Assembly: GCF_020497125.1 (NCBI RefSeq) | Contig: NC_059072.1 | Location: 57,384,697-57,448,696 of the forward strand | Reading direction: 5' to 3' | Length of the DNA stretch: 64,000 nucleotides | DNA from: Mauremys mutica | Taxonomy: Eukaryota; Chordata; Testudines; Geoemydidae | In this document: in pieces, positions 34,331 through 46,119 of the stretch | How the letters are laid out: every line of letters begins with the position of its first letter | How positions within the stretch are numbered: the first letter of the stretch is position 1 | The notes under the pieces: generated by a model | The model's input: only the letters and a program-made list of their open reading frames with translations | The model's database searches: none | Told to the model about the DNA's origin: nothing | Position numbers and translations under genes: made by a program

Positions 34331-34604
34331 AACCCGAGGACTGATTTGGGCCGTGTAGTGAGGCGGCCTGGCTCCCGACGGCCCCTGAGAGGGCACGGCC
34401 CCAATACCGGACTATTACACAGTGCAAATATTTGTAATAAAAATAAATATAAAGTGAGCCCTGTACACTTTGTATTCTGTGTTGTAATTTAAATCAATAT
34501 ATTTGAAAATGTAGAAAACATCCAAAAATATTTAAATAAATGGCATTCTATTATTAACAGCGTGATTAATCACGATAAATTTTTTTAATCACTTGACAGC
34601 TCTA

Positions 34605-35395
34605 CACGTTAGTCTTCTCAATATTGAGTGAAAGTCCTAGACTTTGGTAAGCTTGTGCAAGAAAACCCAGTATGGACTGAAGGTCATTCTCAGTGTGCGC
34701 GAGGATGACACAGTCATCAGCATACTGAAGATCAGTAATGGACTCCATGAAGACTTTGTACTTCGAGTGGAGATGTCAAAGATTAAAGAGCCGGCCATCC
34801 ATTCTGTATTGAATGTCAACGCCATTGGGAAGGTGATCTTTAACTAGGTCCAAAATGACTGCTAAATAGATGGAAAAGGGTTGGGGTAATAACACGTCCT
34901 TGCTTAACTCCCGCTTTGATGACGAAAGTTTCCGTCTCAAGGCCATTACAAAGAACCATGACAGTCATCTGATCATGGATAAGCCTTAGGACCTTAATAC
35001 ATTTTGGAGGGCAGCCAAATCTGGCCAGCACCTTCCACAGGGCTTCGCAATTGACAGAGCCAAAGGCCTTTGTCAAATTGATGAAGGCCATGTACATGTC
35101 CTGATTTTGCTCCTGAGACTTTTCCTGGATTTGGTGGGCAACAAAGATCATGTCGGTTGTCCCATGGAATGGTCTAAAACCACACTGAGATTCCAGCAAT
35201 ATTTCCTCAGCAAGGGCAAGTAATCAGTTTAAGAGGATACAGGCAAAAATTTTCCCTGCTGTAGATAGCAAGTCAATGCCTCGATAGTTTTCACTTATCT
35301 TCTTTCTTAAAGATTGTAACAACATTAATGTTTCTCAAGTCTTCTGGAACCTTCTCATTCTCCAGACAATGCACACTAAGTGTCCGTATACACAA
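34605..35395 (-). mobile_element. Split LINE, reverse transcriptase core (minus strand)
   Basis: The minus-strand frame at 34840-35199 contains SQCGFRPFHGTTDMIFVAHQ, then the RT block INLTKAFGSVNCEALWKVL, then AGVKQGRVITPTLF. In a following frame comes LQYADDCVIL, the catalytic YADD box (34713-34724). Upstream, NYRGIDLLSTAGKIF marks RT block 1 near 35250-35290. The element is interrupted after SLNIE by the hAT palindrome and continues at 30436. Frameshifts make it inactive. 5' truncation lies near 35395. Confidence 0.85.
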
Positions 35396-37533
35396 GCCCT
35401 GAGAAACCCAGTGTTCTACCCAGATTAATCAAGTAGGAAAAACTGAAGCTATATAATGTTAAATCCTTCTGTAGTCACTTATCATTAAAAATAGAAGAGG
35501 TGGTGAAGAAAAATTAGTATAAGATGTGAAGAAAGTAAGATCTCTCTGCAGACAGGATTCTAAAAGGAACATTTCTTCATAAAAAAGACTATAAAATGTG
35601 GCATTTGCATATTTAATCATTGCTTTTTAAAGATCTTTCCACTTCCTTGAAATTTCAGAGCATAAGGAATTTGTCAGTAAAAAGACTTGCATGAAATTAT
35701 TTTGTATTGAATCTGAATACATTACAACTTTGATTCTAACCTTTATATAAAGAGAGAATGTTTTGGATGTATTCTCATTTAAAATGAACAGATATATATT
35801 CTATACAGCCAAGTGTTTAATTTACTACAAGGACTGCCACTATTTTTAACTCTTTTTTTTAAAAAAGTCTTTAAAATTGTGCTGACAAGCAAAATCATAT
35901 TCATATGTACACAATTTTGTTCCAAGTATGTTTTAAAAGTAGATATGATTTCACATTAAAAAAATTTTGCAACTCGTAGAAAGATTATTCAAGTCACTGA
36001 AATGTGCCAATATCCTTATTAAAATATGTTTGGAAGTTAGTAAACTAGACCTGAAAGTTTAGTGTGACTTGTGCACCACATTACAAGTACATTGTTTATT
36101 GCTGCAATGCACAAAAGGCAAAGAGAACTTGTTTTAGATACCATAAGGTACTTTTACATAAAGTAACTGTGCCACCTTGTAGCCTGTTTCAAGTGTGCAT
36201 AGTGTAACTTTCTCCTTTGCTATCTATTCCCTATAGTCATAGTAGGAACAGCTTGCACCAAAACTGTCATTTTTTTAACAAAAAGTCTGTCAACATGCAA
36301 CCCATATTCTGTGGGAAAATGTCAGGGTTCATTTTCCTGATATGCATGTCATGCATCTTTTTCATCAAACATTTATTTTTAGGAGAGCAGAAAAAAAGCA
36401 AGTTTTTTTCCTTCGCAGAGGGGAAAAAAGAAAACATAACCTATATGCTGTGACTCTCACAGTGTAATAAAATGTATATTACACGCCAACTGTCATGATA
36501 GCATGAAATCTCACTGAAAGAAGGAAGGCAACTAATTTTCTTCTGTTTTTATCTTGTTGCATAAGAATTAACAATCTAAATAGAAAGGTTTCTTAAAACT
36601 ACTTCACCATTGACAATGCAGAGAAAATTTTTCTGTTATAAATAATCAAACAAACTGCTTTATACACCTTAGAGGTTGTATGGGATGGTCATGCTGTAAC
36701 CAATTCAAAAAACCTGAGATTTTAACATCCCAGTGAATAAGATCTCATTGTTTTGATATTCATCCAGGGACTCTTGAGAGCAAGAGTGAAGGAAGCACAG
36801 ATCCACAGAACCATAGAAACTAGAGACAGACTAGGGATTAGCCACATCTTGAGAACCCTTTATTTCCTGGACATCTAAGTAGAAGACCAATATGACCCCT
36901 AGTTATTTGTAATGCTGAATGAGATGGAAAATTGATCTTATGCTCACCACCAGCCTTTCCTATTCCAGATTCATGTTATGGGTCATCTTTCATTTGTCAG
37001 TGATATTTTATTCTCATTGTAGTCAACCTCTTTTCAAGGGCTTAATTGCAGCCTTTACCACAAATACTACTGAAACAAGTTCCAAGATCCAGCATTTCCT
37101 TAAGCTGCAGTCAACAAGCTTCAATTCAGAGGACCTTCCCTTTTCTAAATGTAATTCTGATGCCAGGCCAGGTTTCAAAAAGTTCTCCCTGGAGGCCACA
37201 TCTCTTAGAAGAGAGGAAGGTCCCTCCCACTTATATTCTATTCAGTGTTGCCCCAAGTCATGAATATACCTGTTCAGTCACTGTCACAGTGCAGTAGTCT
37301 TTCTGAAACAATTCTATCTGGCTCTCTGGAGGGACTAAGCACTACCATCTCAAAAATCTTCAATATTTCCAAGTTAAGTTGAAGAGAAAACAAATAAACA
37401 AACCTTGAAGTCCAAGAGAAGCTAATGTTAAACTAGTTTGCTCTTCCAGGTCACCTTGGAGCTCTCCTTTTCCCAAGTAACTTTCTGATAGTCCTTTTTT
37501 GAGAACACTGGGTGCAGTTTTCAAAAGTATCTG
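35396..37533. other. No firm feature
   Basis: AT-rich sequence with scattered A and T runs. A weak CR1-like trace (ccatagaaactagagacag) lies near 36810. Frames at 36217-36453 and 36919-37263 have no domain. Confidence 0.35.
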
Positions 37534-37845
37534 AGGGTACACCTACACAGCAAAGAAGACCCAAAGCAGTGAGACTCCGAGTCTGAGTAAACTGACTCGA
37601 GCTCCTGGGTCTCGGGCTGCAGGGCTAAAAATAGCACCGTAGATATTTGGGCTCAGGCTGGACCCTGGACTCTGAAACCTGGTGAGGTGGGAGGATCTCA
37701 GAACCTGGGCTCCAGCCTGAGCCAGATCATCTACATTGCTATTTTTAGCCCCACACTGCGAGCCCCGTGAGCCCAAGTCAATTGATCCGGGCTCTGAGAC
37801 TAGCTGCCATCAGGGGAGGGGGGAGTTGCTGTGTAGCTATACTCT
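37534..37845. mobile_element. 312-bp palindromic MITE
   Basis: The left end AGGGTACACCTACACAGCAA and the right end, reverse-complemented, AGAGTATAGCTACACAGCAA are matching inverted repeats. The inner arms also pair: gggctgcagggctaaaaata with ctatttttagccccacactg, and gggctcaggctgg with ccagcctgagcc. So almost the whole element can fold on itself. No clear target duplication was found, and the superfamily (Harbinger- or Tc-like) is uncertain. Confidence 0.7.
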
Positions 37846-38039
37846 AAGCAACTTGGGAGCTAAGATCTTATTGACTTTCTAAGTCACCTAGGCACTTTTG
37901 CAAATTTTACCCACTTATGTATCCATTTTCTTTAAAGGTGGAGCCTGGTCCTTCCCTGAGCGACTGTAAATGTAAGCAGGGTCTGAATGAGCTCTCCAGC
38001 TCATCTCTAGATGCCAGGGGAGAAGAGAACTTTAGGAGC

Positions 38040-39256
38040 CAACCTTGTGTGCATGGATACACTCACCCTGCCTAGGTGCTCAGCATGATGGGGATACTTT
38101 GCCCAAATGATCACTTTTGGCTGGTGTTGGATCACAAGTCACTTCGTTATTGGGGGCAGGGGTACTAAACGGTTGTTATCCTTGTTGTGTGGATCAAGGG
38201 CAGCAGAACTGTGCTTGACATACTCTGATTGAGGGACTCACCCTCAGCTAAGCTACACTCACTAGGCAGGGGACATGGGTGCCAAAGCTCAGTGGAGTTG
38301 AGAAAGGGAGGGGACAGGTACCTGTACCTGGTGGTGTGAGACCTGCCTAAGGGTCCTAGACACCATTTGACCTTTCCTCTCTCCTCATTATGTACGAGCA
38401 GAGCTGATTAAGACTCAATTGAGAATCTTGTAGCAGACCAATAGAGCCAAAATCACTGATAGCCTGTCCTAAGTGTTAGAGATAGTGTCTCTGATGCAAG
38501 AGACTGCCCAGACTGCACTAGCAGTGAGGCTCACCCACTAACAGCTAAAATCACTGAGCTGTGTCAAATGGTGAGACCTCAATACATTCCAGAGGGTGCA
38601 CAGCAGAGCAGCTGGCAGGGCAGCTGATGGAGCAGTGAGCAGCCAGCAGGGTGGCCAGCGGAGTGGGGCAGCCAGCAGGGTGGCTGGCAGGGCAGACAGT
38701 GGAGCAGCAAGTGGCTGGCAGGGCAGTGTGACTGGTGGGGCAGGGCAGCCGATGCTGGAGCAAGTGCCTGGACAACAGAGTGAGCAAGGTCCCCCCCGAC
38801 TCCCCAACCAAGGTAGGAGGTGAACTCCACAAATGCACCTCTGAACTCTGGGTCTTCACTGACCCAGGACAACTGTGAGTGGGGTGCGGTGAAGCGAGGG
38901 GCACGTTAAAGGAATTTTTTGTTTCTGGACTTAAGAACCTGAGGCAAAAGGATACTGCCCAATGTACTCTGAGGCGGGTGTTTTGCTCATGGTTTTATGC
39001 TTATGAATCCTGCTTGCAGTGTTTTCCCAAGTTAATGCTGGGTTACATTCCCCTTTTTTTAAAAGTTTCTTTTCTACACTCAGAGTCTGTCTTGTGAGAG
39101 GGGAACTATTGCCTCTAGAGGTGCCCAAGTGGTGCTGTATAATTGTCCTAGGTCACTGGGTGAGGGCTTGAGCTGGTTTTGTGTTGTATTGTTAAAACCT
39201 CTACAGACTGAACCCAGCCCTTGTTGCTGCCAACTCCAACTGGCAGAAAGGTTACA
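38040..39256 (+). mobile_element. LTR-like dispersed repeat, copy 1
   Basis: The block from about 38070 shares phrases with 53860-54420 in the same order: tttggctggtg + ttggatcacaagtcacttt-like, then ctcaccctcagc, then ggggacaggt, then aaaatcactgag and a run of gcagcagc/gccagcagg. Past 38880 it continues to gaacccagcccttgttgctg and ends gttaca at 39256, an ending that I associate with LTRs of turtle retroelements. The 38600-38780 part is a degenerate GCAG/CCAGCAGGG tandem. The 5' end is not defined. Confidence 0.45.
38590..38780. repeat. Degenerate gcagccagcagggtggc tandem
   Basis: Short units of the type gagcagctggcagggcag / gcagccagcagggtggc repeat imperfectly about eight times. The overlapping frames on both strands (38538-38904 minus, 38596-38823 plus) are low-complexity products of this array and are not genes. 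Confidence 0.6.
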
Positions 39257-39539
39257 TAAATGAAAAACAAAGTGGAGGAACCAGGTGCAAATCAGCAGAA
39301 TTTTTCTAGATAACCACTGGCCATATTGTACCACTGTGTAGTACCATATGCCTATAAGAAAAAGAGCATATGAAAATCATTTTATGGAACAAAAAATAGA
39401 GAGAACTAAATCAGTAGAGCTGATTAAGAAATTTCCTAATTTTGAAAATTTTCAGTAGAAAAAGGACATATTTGGGGGAGGAAGGAAATATCACTTTTCA
39501 AACAGCTCTATAAATCAGATATTGGGAAAAGAGAGAATT

Positions 39540-39605
39540 GGGCCAGACTCTCAGCTGATGTAAATTGGCATGGTTCCATTGATTGGAATTCTGGTCAATT
39601 GTTCA
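39540..39605. repeat. MITE half
   Basis: The segment gggccagactctcagctg + atgtaaattggcatgg is one arm of a palindromic MITE of the same general family as those at 22037 and 24294. The second arm is lost. Confidence 0.45.
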
Positions 39606-41148
39606 CAAGGTGACTGGCATCTAGGAGAAACGTTACCAACATGTTGCATGTTTATCTATTTTGAAAGTACTAAAAAAAAAAAAAAAGCTTGGCCCTTCAT
39701 AGTTCAAATACTGAGGGGCCCTCAGCTACAACAGTCAAAGAACACTGCAGGATCCATGAATGATAATCACCTTGTCAACTGAATTAATAGAATATTTTCT
39801 GATCATGTCCATTGAAAACTTTATCCTTCTAGTACGTTTAGATTAAATGGTTTGTTTGCTTGCAGTTAACTTTTGTGACTGCACCTGTGATCATTTTTGT
39901 CATTTAAGAGTTTTCTCTAAAACTACACTAAACAGGGATTGGTCTGGTGGGAGCAGAACAGAGACCTCCTTGAAACAGGATGCAAGAGATAGCTCATCAG
40001 AGCTTGGGTCTAGCCTGGTAGAAGCCACAGAGAACCCAAAGGCATGGTGTTTTGTGAGGCAGTGCTAAACATATTACAAGGATGGCCATAATCAACGCAA
40101 TAATGAACTTGCCCTTATTGCAGAACAAGCTTGTTACACAAAAAAAATCTATTAGAAGCATAAGTAAAGAAGTCATTTGTGAAAAGGAGCTCACCCTTAT
40201 TCAAACTGACAGTGTACTTCCAACTAAGGCATTTTCTCTTCACTCATGTTCATAACTACATAAGCACATAATAAGTAAATAAAATAGCAAGGTTTTTCAG
40301 AGCTGAATAGGCACCTAAATATGGAAGCCTTTCATATCTGCTTTGACACAAGCTTCCACGTATAACTTATATATGCAAGGGACTTTCAAAAAGGTGTCAG
40401 AGTACCCTGGGGAGAGGACATCCTTTTGACGGTGTGACCATAAGTTTATAAAAACCTACAGAAATTTTCATATTGTGTGGGGAGCATTACAAACTTTGAG
40501 CACTGCCGGGCATGCCTAAGTGGCTAGCACCTAAAATGCACTGCTCTACAGTGTGGCTGAGGGAAATGGCCAAGGTGACTGCTGAGGGAGTAAAGAGGGC
40601 TAAGTCCACAAAACACAGAAATGGTGTGTAATGCTGAAGTGATGTGTTGCTAATAAAAGTGTACAGAAGGTGTTTCCAAAAGAAAGAGTCACAGGTGAAA
40701 GATGGTTATCATCTACCTTGCAGCTTTGGATCATTGGACCTTGAGGTCTGCTGCAAGGTTACCCCTCTCTGCTGAGTACCGAGACATAGGATTAATGAGG
40801 CTCCCATTTCTGGTAGTCTCGGGGGTGCATTTTGTGAAGGCAGATAGCTAAGGGAAAGGTGCTGTGGTGGAGTTTTGGTGCCACCAGTAGAACATAAGGC
40901 AGGCTCCTGAGTGGGGGCCATATCAGGTAGAGAACACTCATCTAAGAGTTTGGAGAGCAGTGACTAACCAGGGCCCCAGCATAGGGCTGTGCAACTTTGT
41001 ATCATAAGGCATTCACACAAGGGGGCTGAATTAGTCTTTACTTGCATAATCACATACTATTTTCCCCGCAGAACCCCTGCCTTGTTCAGTGCACAGACCT
41101 GTTCTGGGGATAAATCTGGATTGTCTACTACTTCATACTGAGATTTCA
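39606..41148. other. No recognised feature
   Basis: No exon or repeat that I can support. A 14-base A run is at 39671. The frame at 39847-40068 has no domain. Confidence 0.35.
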
Positions 41149-41149
41149 T

Positions 41150-41765
41150 TTAATAGAGTTTAAGGCCATAAGGGAGAATTAGATCATCTAACCCCACCTC
41201 CTGTACATCACAGGCTATTAAATGTCACCTAGGTACCCTTATGTTGAGGCCAACGACTTTAGTTAGACTAAAGCTATTTCAAGTCTCCCAAGACTAAACT
41301 GTTCTGTGTCACTGGCACAGAACAGGAGAGACCGAGATGCCACCAATAACTGAGGCCCTTGAAATGGCAGGGAACTGATTAGGAGAGATATGCCCAGAAG
41401 ATCCTAGCAGTTGAACTGCGCCCCATGCTGCAGAGGAAGGTGAAAAATCCCGACAGTCCAATCTGACCTGGGGGGAAATTCCTTCCTAACCCCAAAGTCC
41501 AGCAATTAGTTTGATCCTGAGCATGTGAGCAAGACCCACCAGACATGCATTTAAGACATAGAATTCTCAGAGAACAGGTCCCCATGTCCAGTGTTCAACC
41601 TCCAACTTTGGCCAGTCTCTGATGCTTCAGAAGAGGGCAACTCATGCCAGACTCTATCCCCTGGAATATAGCTGGTCAATTTCGCATTGGAGGAAAACTC
41701 TTTCCTGACCCCTTCAGGCAACTGGCTGAAGCTCTGAACCATGAGAGTTGATTGTCTGAATGCAG
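41150..41765 (-). mobile_element. CR1-like LINE 3' region, non-coding subfamily
   Basis: The plus strand reads as a reversed CR1 3' end: tttaaggccataagggaga, then ttagatcatctaaccccacc and tgtacatcacaggc. Typical CR1 3' UTR phrases follow: gacctggggggaaattcctt, cctgagcatgtgagcaagac and gaccccttcaggcaactgg. No coding frame remains. Confidence 0.7.
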
Positions 41766-43664
41766 AGCTTCAAATGTTATGAAAATGTTGAGAGCAATTC
41801 AGGCAATCCTGTTCTCCCCATGGCTCATGAAGGGAGGGAGTGAACAGGGGGATTCATAGATTTCAATACCAGGAGGGATCACCAAGACCATCCAGCTTCA
41901 TAGGGAGTAGAATTTTTCCCAGAAGCTGTATTAAATCATATCTTCCAGAACAATATCTGATCTCCTTTTAAAGACTCCAAGTGATGGCAAATCCACAACT
42001 TCCCCAGTAAACTTTTCCAGTGTTTAATTACCCTTGCTGCTAGGAAACTGAGTTTCATTTCAAGGTTGAATATGTCCATCTTTAGCCACTGGATCTTGTT
42101 ATGCCTTTCCTACCAAGACTGAAGAGCTGCCCACTGTCAGATATAGTTTTCCATGTGAAGATACCAATACACACTGATCAAGTCACCTCTAAACCGTCAA
42201 TAAAATGAGTAAGTTAAGCTCCTTAAGCCTCACATCATGACTTGTTTTCTAGCCTCTGGGTCATTTTTGTGGTTTTCCTTTGAACTTTCTACAGTATTTC
42301 TATGTCCTTCTTGCAGCATGGATGTCAAAACTGGACACAGTATTCTAGTAGTGATCTCACCTGGGCTCCTGAAATGGCAAGATCACTTCCCTACTTCTGT
42401 TTGATAGTCCCCTTTTTATACAGCCAAGGATTACATTAACCCTTTATGTCACAGACTTGCACTGAGAGTTCATGTTCAGGCAATTATCTACAGAGACCCT
42501 TAAATCCTTCTCTGAGTTACTTTTTTTCCAAAACAGTCTCCCTGCCTGTAGGTATAACATGTATTTTTGTTCCCAGATGTATTACCTTGCATTTGGTTGT
42601 ATTACATCTCATTTTGTTGGATTTGACCATTTAACCAGGCAATTCAGATCACTCTCTTCATTACTTGCTAGCTCACCAATCTTTGTGTCATCTGCAGACT
42701 TTACCAGCAAAATATATATCATTGTCTAGATCATGGGTAAAAATACTGAATACCACTGGACCAAGAACCGATATCTCTAAGACTCTGTTGGAAATGGCCC
42801 CACTCATTGATATCTCCCTATTAACAACTACATTTTGAGATCTGTCAGTGAGATGGTATTTAATCCAACTAACGAGTGCCCTGTTCATTCCATATGATTA
42901 AAGGTTTTTTAATCAAAATGCCATATGTTATTAAGTCAAATGTTTTGGGGAAATTCAAGTATAGTTTATCAACATAGTTGCCTTTATCAACCCAACCTGT
43001 AATTTTCTTTAAAATAAAAAAAGAAAATAGATTTGTTTGACAAGAAACCAGCTAACTGGAATTAGTTATATTTTAAGACTAATTCTTTGTAGATGGAGTC
43101 TCAAATTAACCATTTCATTAATTTACCTGGGATTGACATCAAGCTAATAGATCTATAGTTCTCTTGGTCATCCTTTTTAAATAATGGAATTACGTATGCA
43201 GTCCTCCAAACCTTTGGAATTTCCCGTTTTCCAAGATTTATTAAAAATTAACAGCTAGTTTCTGTCAGGCTCTTGGCTGTAAATTATCCAGGCCTTTTGA
43301 TTTGAAAATGTTTAATTTTAGCAGATCCTGCCTCACATCCTCCTTTGTTGCAGATGGTAAACTTTCTGTTCCACCTACAACATCATATGGGATGGATACA
43401 TCCTCCTGCTTCATTCTAAATACAGAACAGAAATATCTATTCAACATTTCTGCCTCTTCTACATCATTATTTTCAATTTTACCATCTGCATCTCACAATC
43501 AATCTACACCTGAAATAAAAGGGGTTTTTTTTGTTCCTAATATATTTTCAAAATGCCTTCTTATTGTATTTTAACCTACTGACTATTGATATTTCATTGA
43601 TTCCTTTAGCATCACTTATCAGTTGCCTATGTTTCCTAGCTTGTAACGTATGCATTGCTATCTA

Positions 43665-44180
43665 CTGTTAGCCAATATCATACATTTCTAAAAGGTTTTG
43701 CACTTATGGTAATATTGTATAAACATGAACTATATTCCCAGCATCCTTAGTACTTATGCTAAAAGAAATTGCATTAGCAGGTGAATTGTATATGAACTCT
43801 GTTCTCGGGTATGTGTAGGAACTGTCAGGGATAAGATGTATGTCTTGTTAAGGCTTGCCAAATTGCACCTTGTGCTGGTACAGAGTGATAAGGATGGTTG
43901 GTATGATGTCTTTGTGACCTGAAAAATATGTTCCAAACAAAGATAAGAATCTGGTAAGAACACTGCATGTTGCATATATATATATATAGATATATAGATA
44001 TATTATAGCCAGAAGCCCGTGATTTTGGAAGCAGGTTGAATGCTGCAAGTCTCTGCTTCTCAAATTGAATTGGTAAAGTATTAATCCTCCCCTTTCTGTG
44101 TTGTGATGTTTTGTCTGTTAATTGAGCCATGGTTATTTGATGGCTCATCAATAATTTAAATTAAATTCTAACACTATTTC
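43665..44180. repeat. Insertion inside CR1, probably LTR-like
   Basis: CR1 text stops near 43660 and resumes near 44190. The block between starts tgttagccaatatca and contains ggaactgtcagggataag and ccttgtgctggtacag. A TA/TAGA microsatellite lies at 43974-44004. It carries no gene. An LTR is possible because of the tgtta start, but the other end and target duplication were not resolved. It could be two small insertions. Confidence 0.35.
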
Positions 44181-45439
44181 CCCTTTTTTTCCATCTTCAT
44201 ATATTGACTTTTTTATTTTTTTATTGCTGCTTCTTGCCCAGCATAAACTTTTTGGTGTCTGTAGAATTGTGGCTTTGGGGACATCCAGTAGGATGCCTTC
44301 AATAATTCCCAGTTTTTGTTAACACTTCCCACTTTAAATGTATGTTCCTAGTCAGTTACGCTGGCAATTGCTTTAAGATTTGGCAAACTGACCCTTTTAA
44401 AGTTCCAAATATATATATTATTGGTTAATACCATAACCCATGTCCACAAAATAAGTGTAATCAGATAATGATAACTAGTATCTAGATAACAGCTAATTTT
44501 TAAGTCAGGGATTAACTCTTCTTTTTCCATCAGAATGAGGCCAAATGTTGAGTTATCCCATGTTGAGTGCAGGACTTTCTCTGTTAAGAAATTATCATCT
44601 ATTATTTTTAGAAACTATAAGGAAGCTTTGTTATTTTCAACAAGATGTCTAACAAATATCCCCCAAGTTGAAGACTCACATGACAACATCATTTTCTTCC
44701 TATACATTACAGGAGGTGCTTAAGGAGCAGTCCCCTAGTGAGATTTGATGATCTGTAACAGATGCCAACCAGTGCTCCATCTTCAGTTTTACTGGTTAGA
44801 ACTTTAATTTATAAACACTTGAGGTCCAGTGATTCTGATTTGTCTAAGTCTATGACTTCGTAAAAGTTAACTGTGTCTTTGGCATAAAGTGAACCCCTGT
44901 CCCTTTTTCCCATTCTATCCTTATGGACCAAATTGTAACCAGCAATTTTAACAGTCTAGTCGTATGACCCATCCCACTAAGTTTCAGCAATACCAACTTT
45001 TGTAAGGGCAATGACTGTACAATGCAATAAATACAGTTTAGTTATTGGACTGCAGGCTGGGAACTTGTTGCTTCTTTTAACTGCATCAGAACAGAGTGTA
45101 TGTGTTGGGGGGAGGAATTCCCACTAATTCAACAGGAAGTAAAGGGGGTATGGAGTCTGGCTCCAACCCATAACACTGAGTAACTCAGTGAACCCCTTGA
45201 TGACCACTCTATTACACCAATTATATTTCCTCTCACACATGAGCACTACCAACTCTTCTTGCTTATTACCTAGACTTTGAGCATTTATGGACAACTTTAA
45301 AATGTGTTCCTTAAATACCCCATAGTACTTGGCTCTGTCATATGCATGATGCCTTGGCATTGGTTTATATATTTGAGTGTTTGTACCATAATTGCCCACT
45401 TCATGGTTAGTTTAAATCTCTCCTGCCTGCCCTAGCTAA

Positions 45440-46119
45440 TCTATCACCTAGGAAATTAGTATGCCTGCTACTGAAATGGAGGCTAGCAGAACCATACAAT
45501 CCCACTCTCCATAGGAAGTGCCCCAGTGTTCCACAAAACCAAAGTCTTCCCTCCTACACCAAATACCTACCCAACTGTTCATTCTCAGTATCTTCTCTTC
45601 TCTCATCTCTCTTCACTCACTAGAGGGACAGGAAGGATTTCAGAGAAGATTATCTGATATTTCACTCCTAAAGATCTGTGGAATAGTGCTCATATGGATC
45701 ACTGCCAAAGGAGTCTCTCCTGCTGACCTCAAAATTTTCTTTATTCTAGTTGTGATGTCCTTTCTCTTCTCTACTGGAAGACAGCAAACTGTCCTGCTAT
45801 CCTTCTGCTACTTCCAGAATGTCCTGTTCACTCTTCTTAGCATGGAATCCCCAGTGAGAACTGTCTGTCTTCTTTGGCCGGTTGTGGATGCTCGTTTGGG
45901 TTTATCTGAGGTCTGTCTGGTTTGAGCAAGGCAGCGCTTCTCAGTTCTTTCCTTTGCTGTTTGTGGGTCCTTTCCTCCAGCTGGTTTTTGAATTTTGTCT
46001 TCTTCAGATGTCTTACTCAGCACAAGGTTGTGATTTGGTACTTTCAGATGTGAAGATATCCTTCTGGTGGTGACAACTGTAAGTAAAGGAGGCCGTTGTC
46101 TGTAGGACCTATGCCTCAT
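45440..46119 (-). pseudogene. CR1 ORF1 remnant with SGNH-hydrolase-like domain
   Basis: The frame at 45808-46119 (minus) ends with a Lys/Arg/Gln-rich linker and TVLTGDSMLRRVNRTF, the GDS block I of the esterase domain of CR1 ORF1. Following text in shifted frames gives TVCCLP and then ITTRIKKILRSAGETPLAVIH, the CCLPGARVRDVT...VIHVGTND region. The latter's GTND is lost here. In CR1 this esterase-like protein accompanies the RT protein. Frameshifts and stops inactivate it. Confidence 0.65.

Larger units (their letters stand above)
33035..34419 (+). mobile_element. LTR-type insertion, 1385 bp, with internal tandem repeats
   Basis: The insertion begins TGTAGTGAGGCGGCC and ends GGACTATTACA. It is flanked by identical 5-mers cagtg (33030-33034 and 34420-34424), as for LTR elements. 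A TATA box (TATAAAAG) sits at 33157-33164 just after GC boxes and CCGCCC repeats. It is far more GC-rich than the host hAT. The first 35 or so bases recur near the other end (34354-34388), so it might be a very short-LTR element instead of a solo LTR. No AATAAA was seen. A 39-bp coding-like repeat and a 46-bp/95-bp repeat lie inside. Confidence 0.72.
30437..34604. mobile_element. Palindromic (fold-back) hAT element with 8-bp target duplication
   Basis: The two outer arms are inverted copies of the 3' end of the same hAT transposon. The left arm (30437-31265) reads outward on the minus strand. The right arm (32422-33034 plus 34420-34604) reads outward on the plus strand. Both contain hAT C-terminal dimerisation coding text around WLKHEG, then a shared 3' UTR and terminal sequence (gtacactttgtattctgtgt near both ends). 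The flanking 8-mers cactttag (30429-30436) and cacgttag (34605-34612) agree at 7 of 8 and cut the LINE at one point, so the palindrome moved as a unit. Two solo LTRs lie inside it. Confidence 0.82.

Noticed and set aside
38538..38904. Cys/Pro/Ala-rich frames on both strands
   Set aside because: They derive from the GCAG/CCAGCAGGG low-complexity array.
43974..44004. TA/TAGA run as an origin or regulatory array
   Set aside because: It is a plain microsatellite inside an insertion in CR1.
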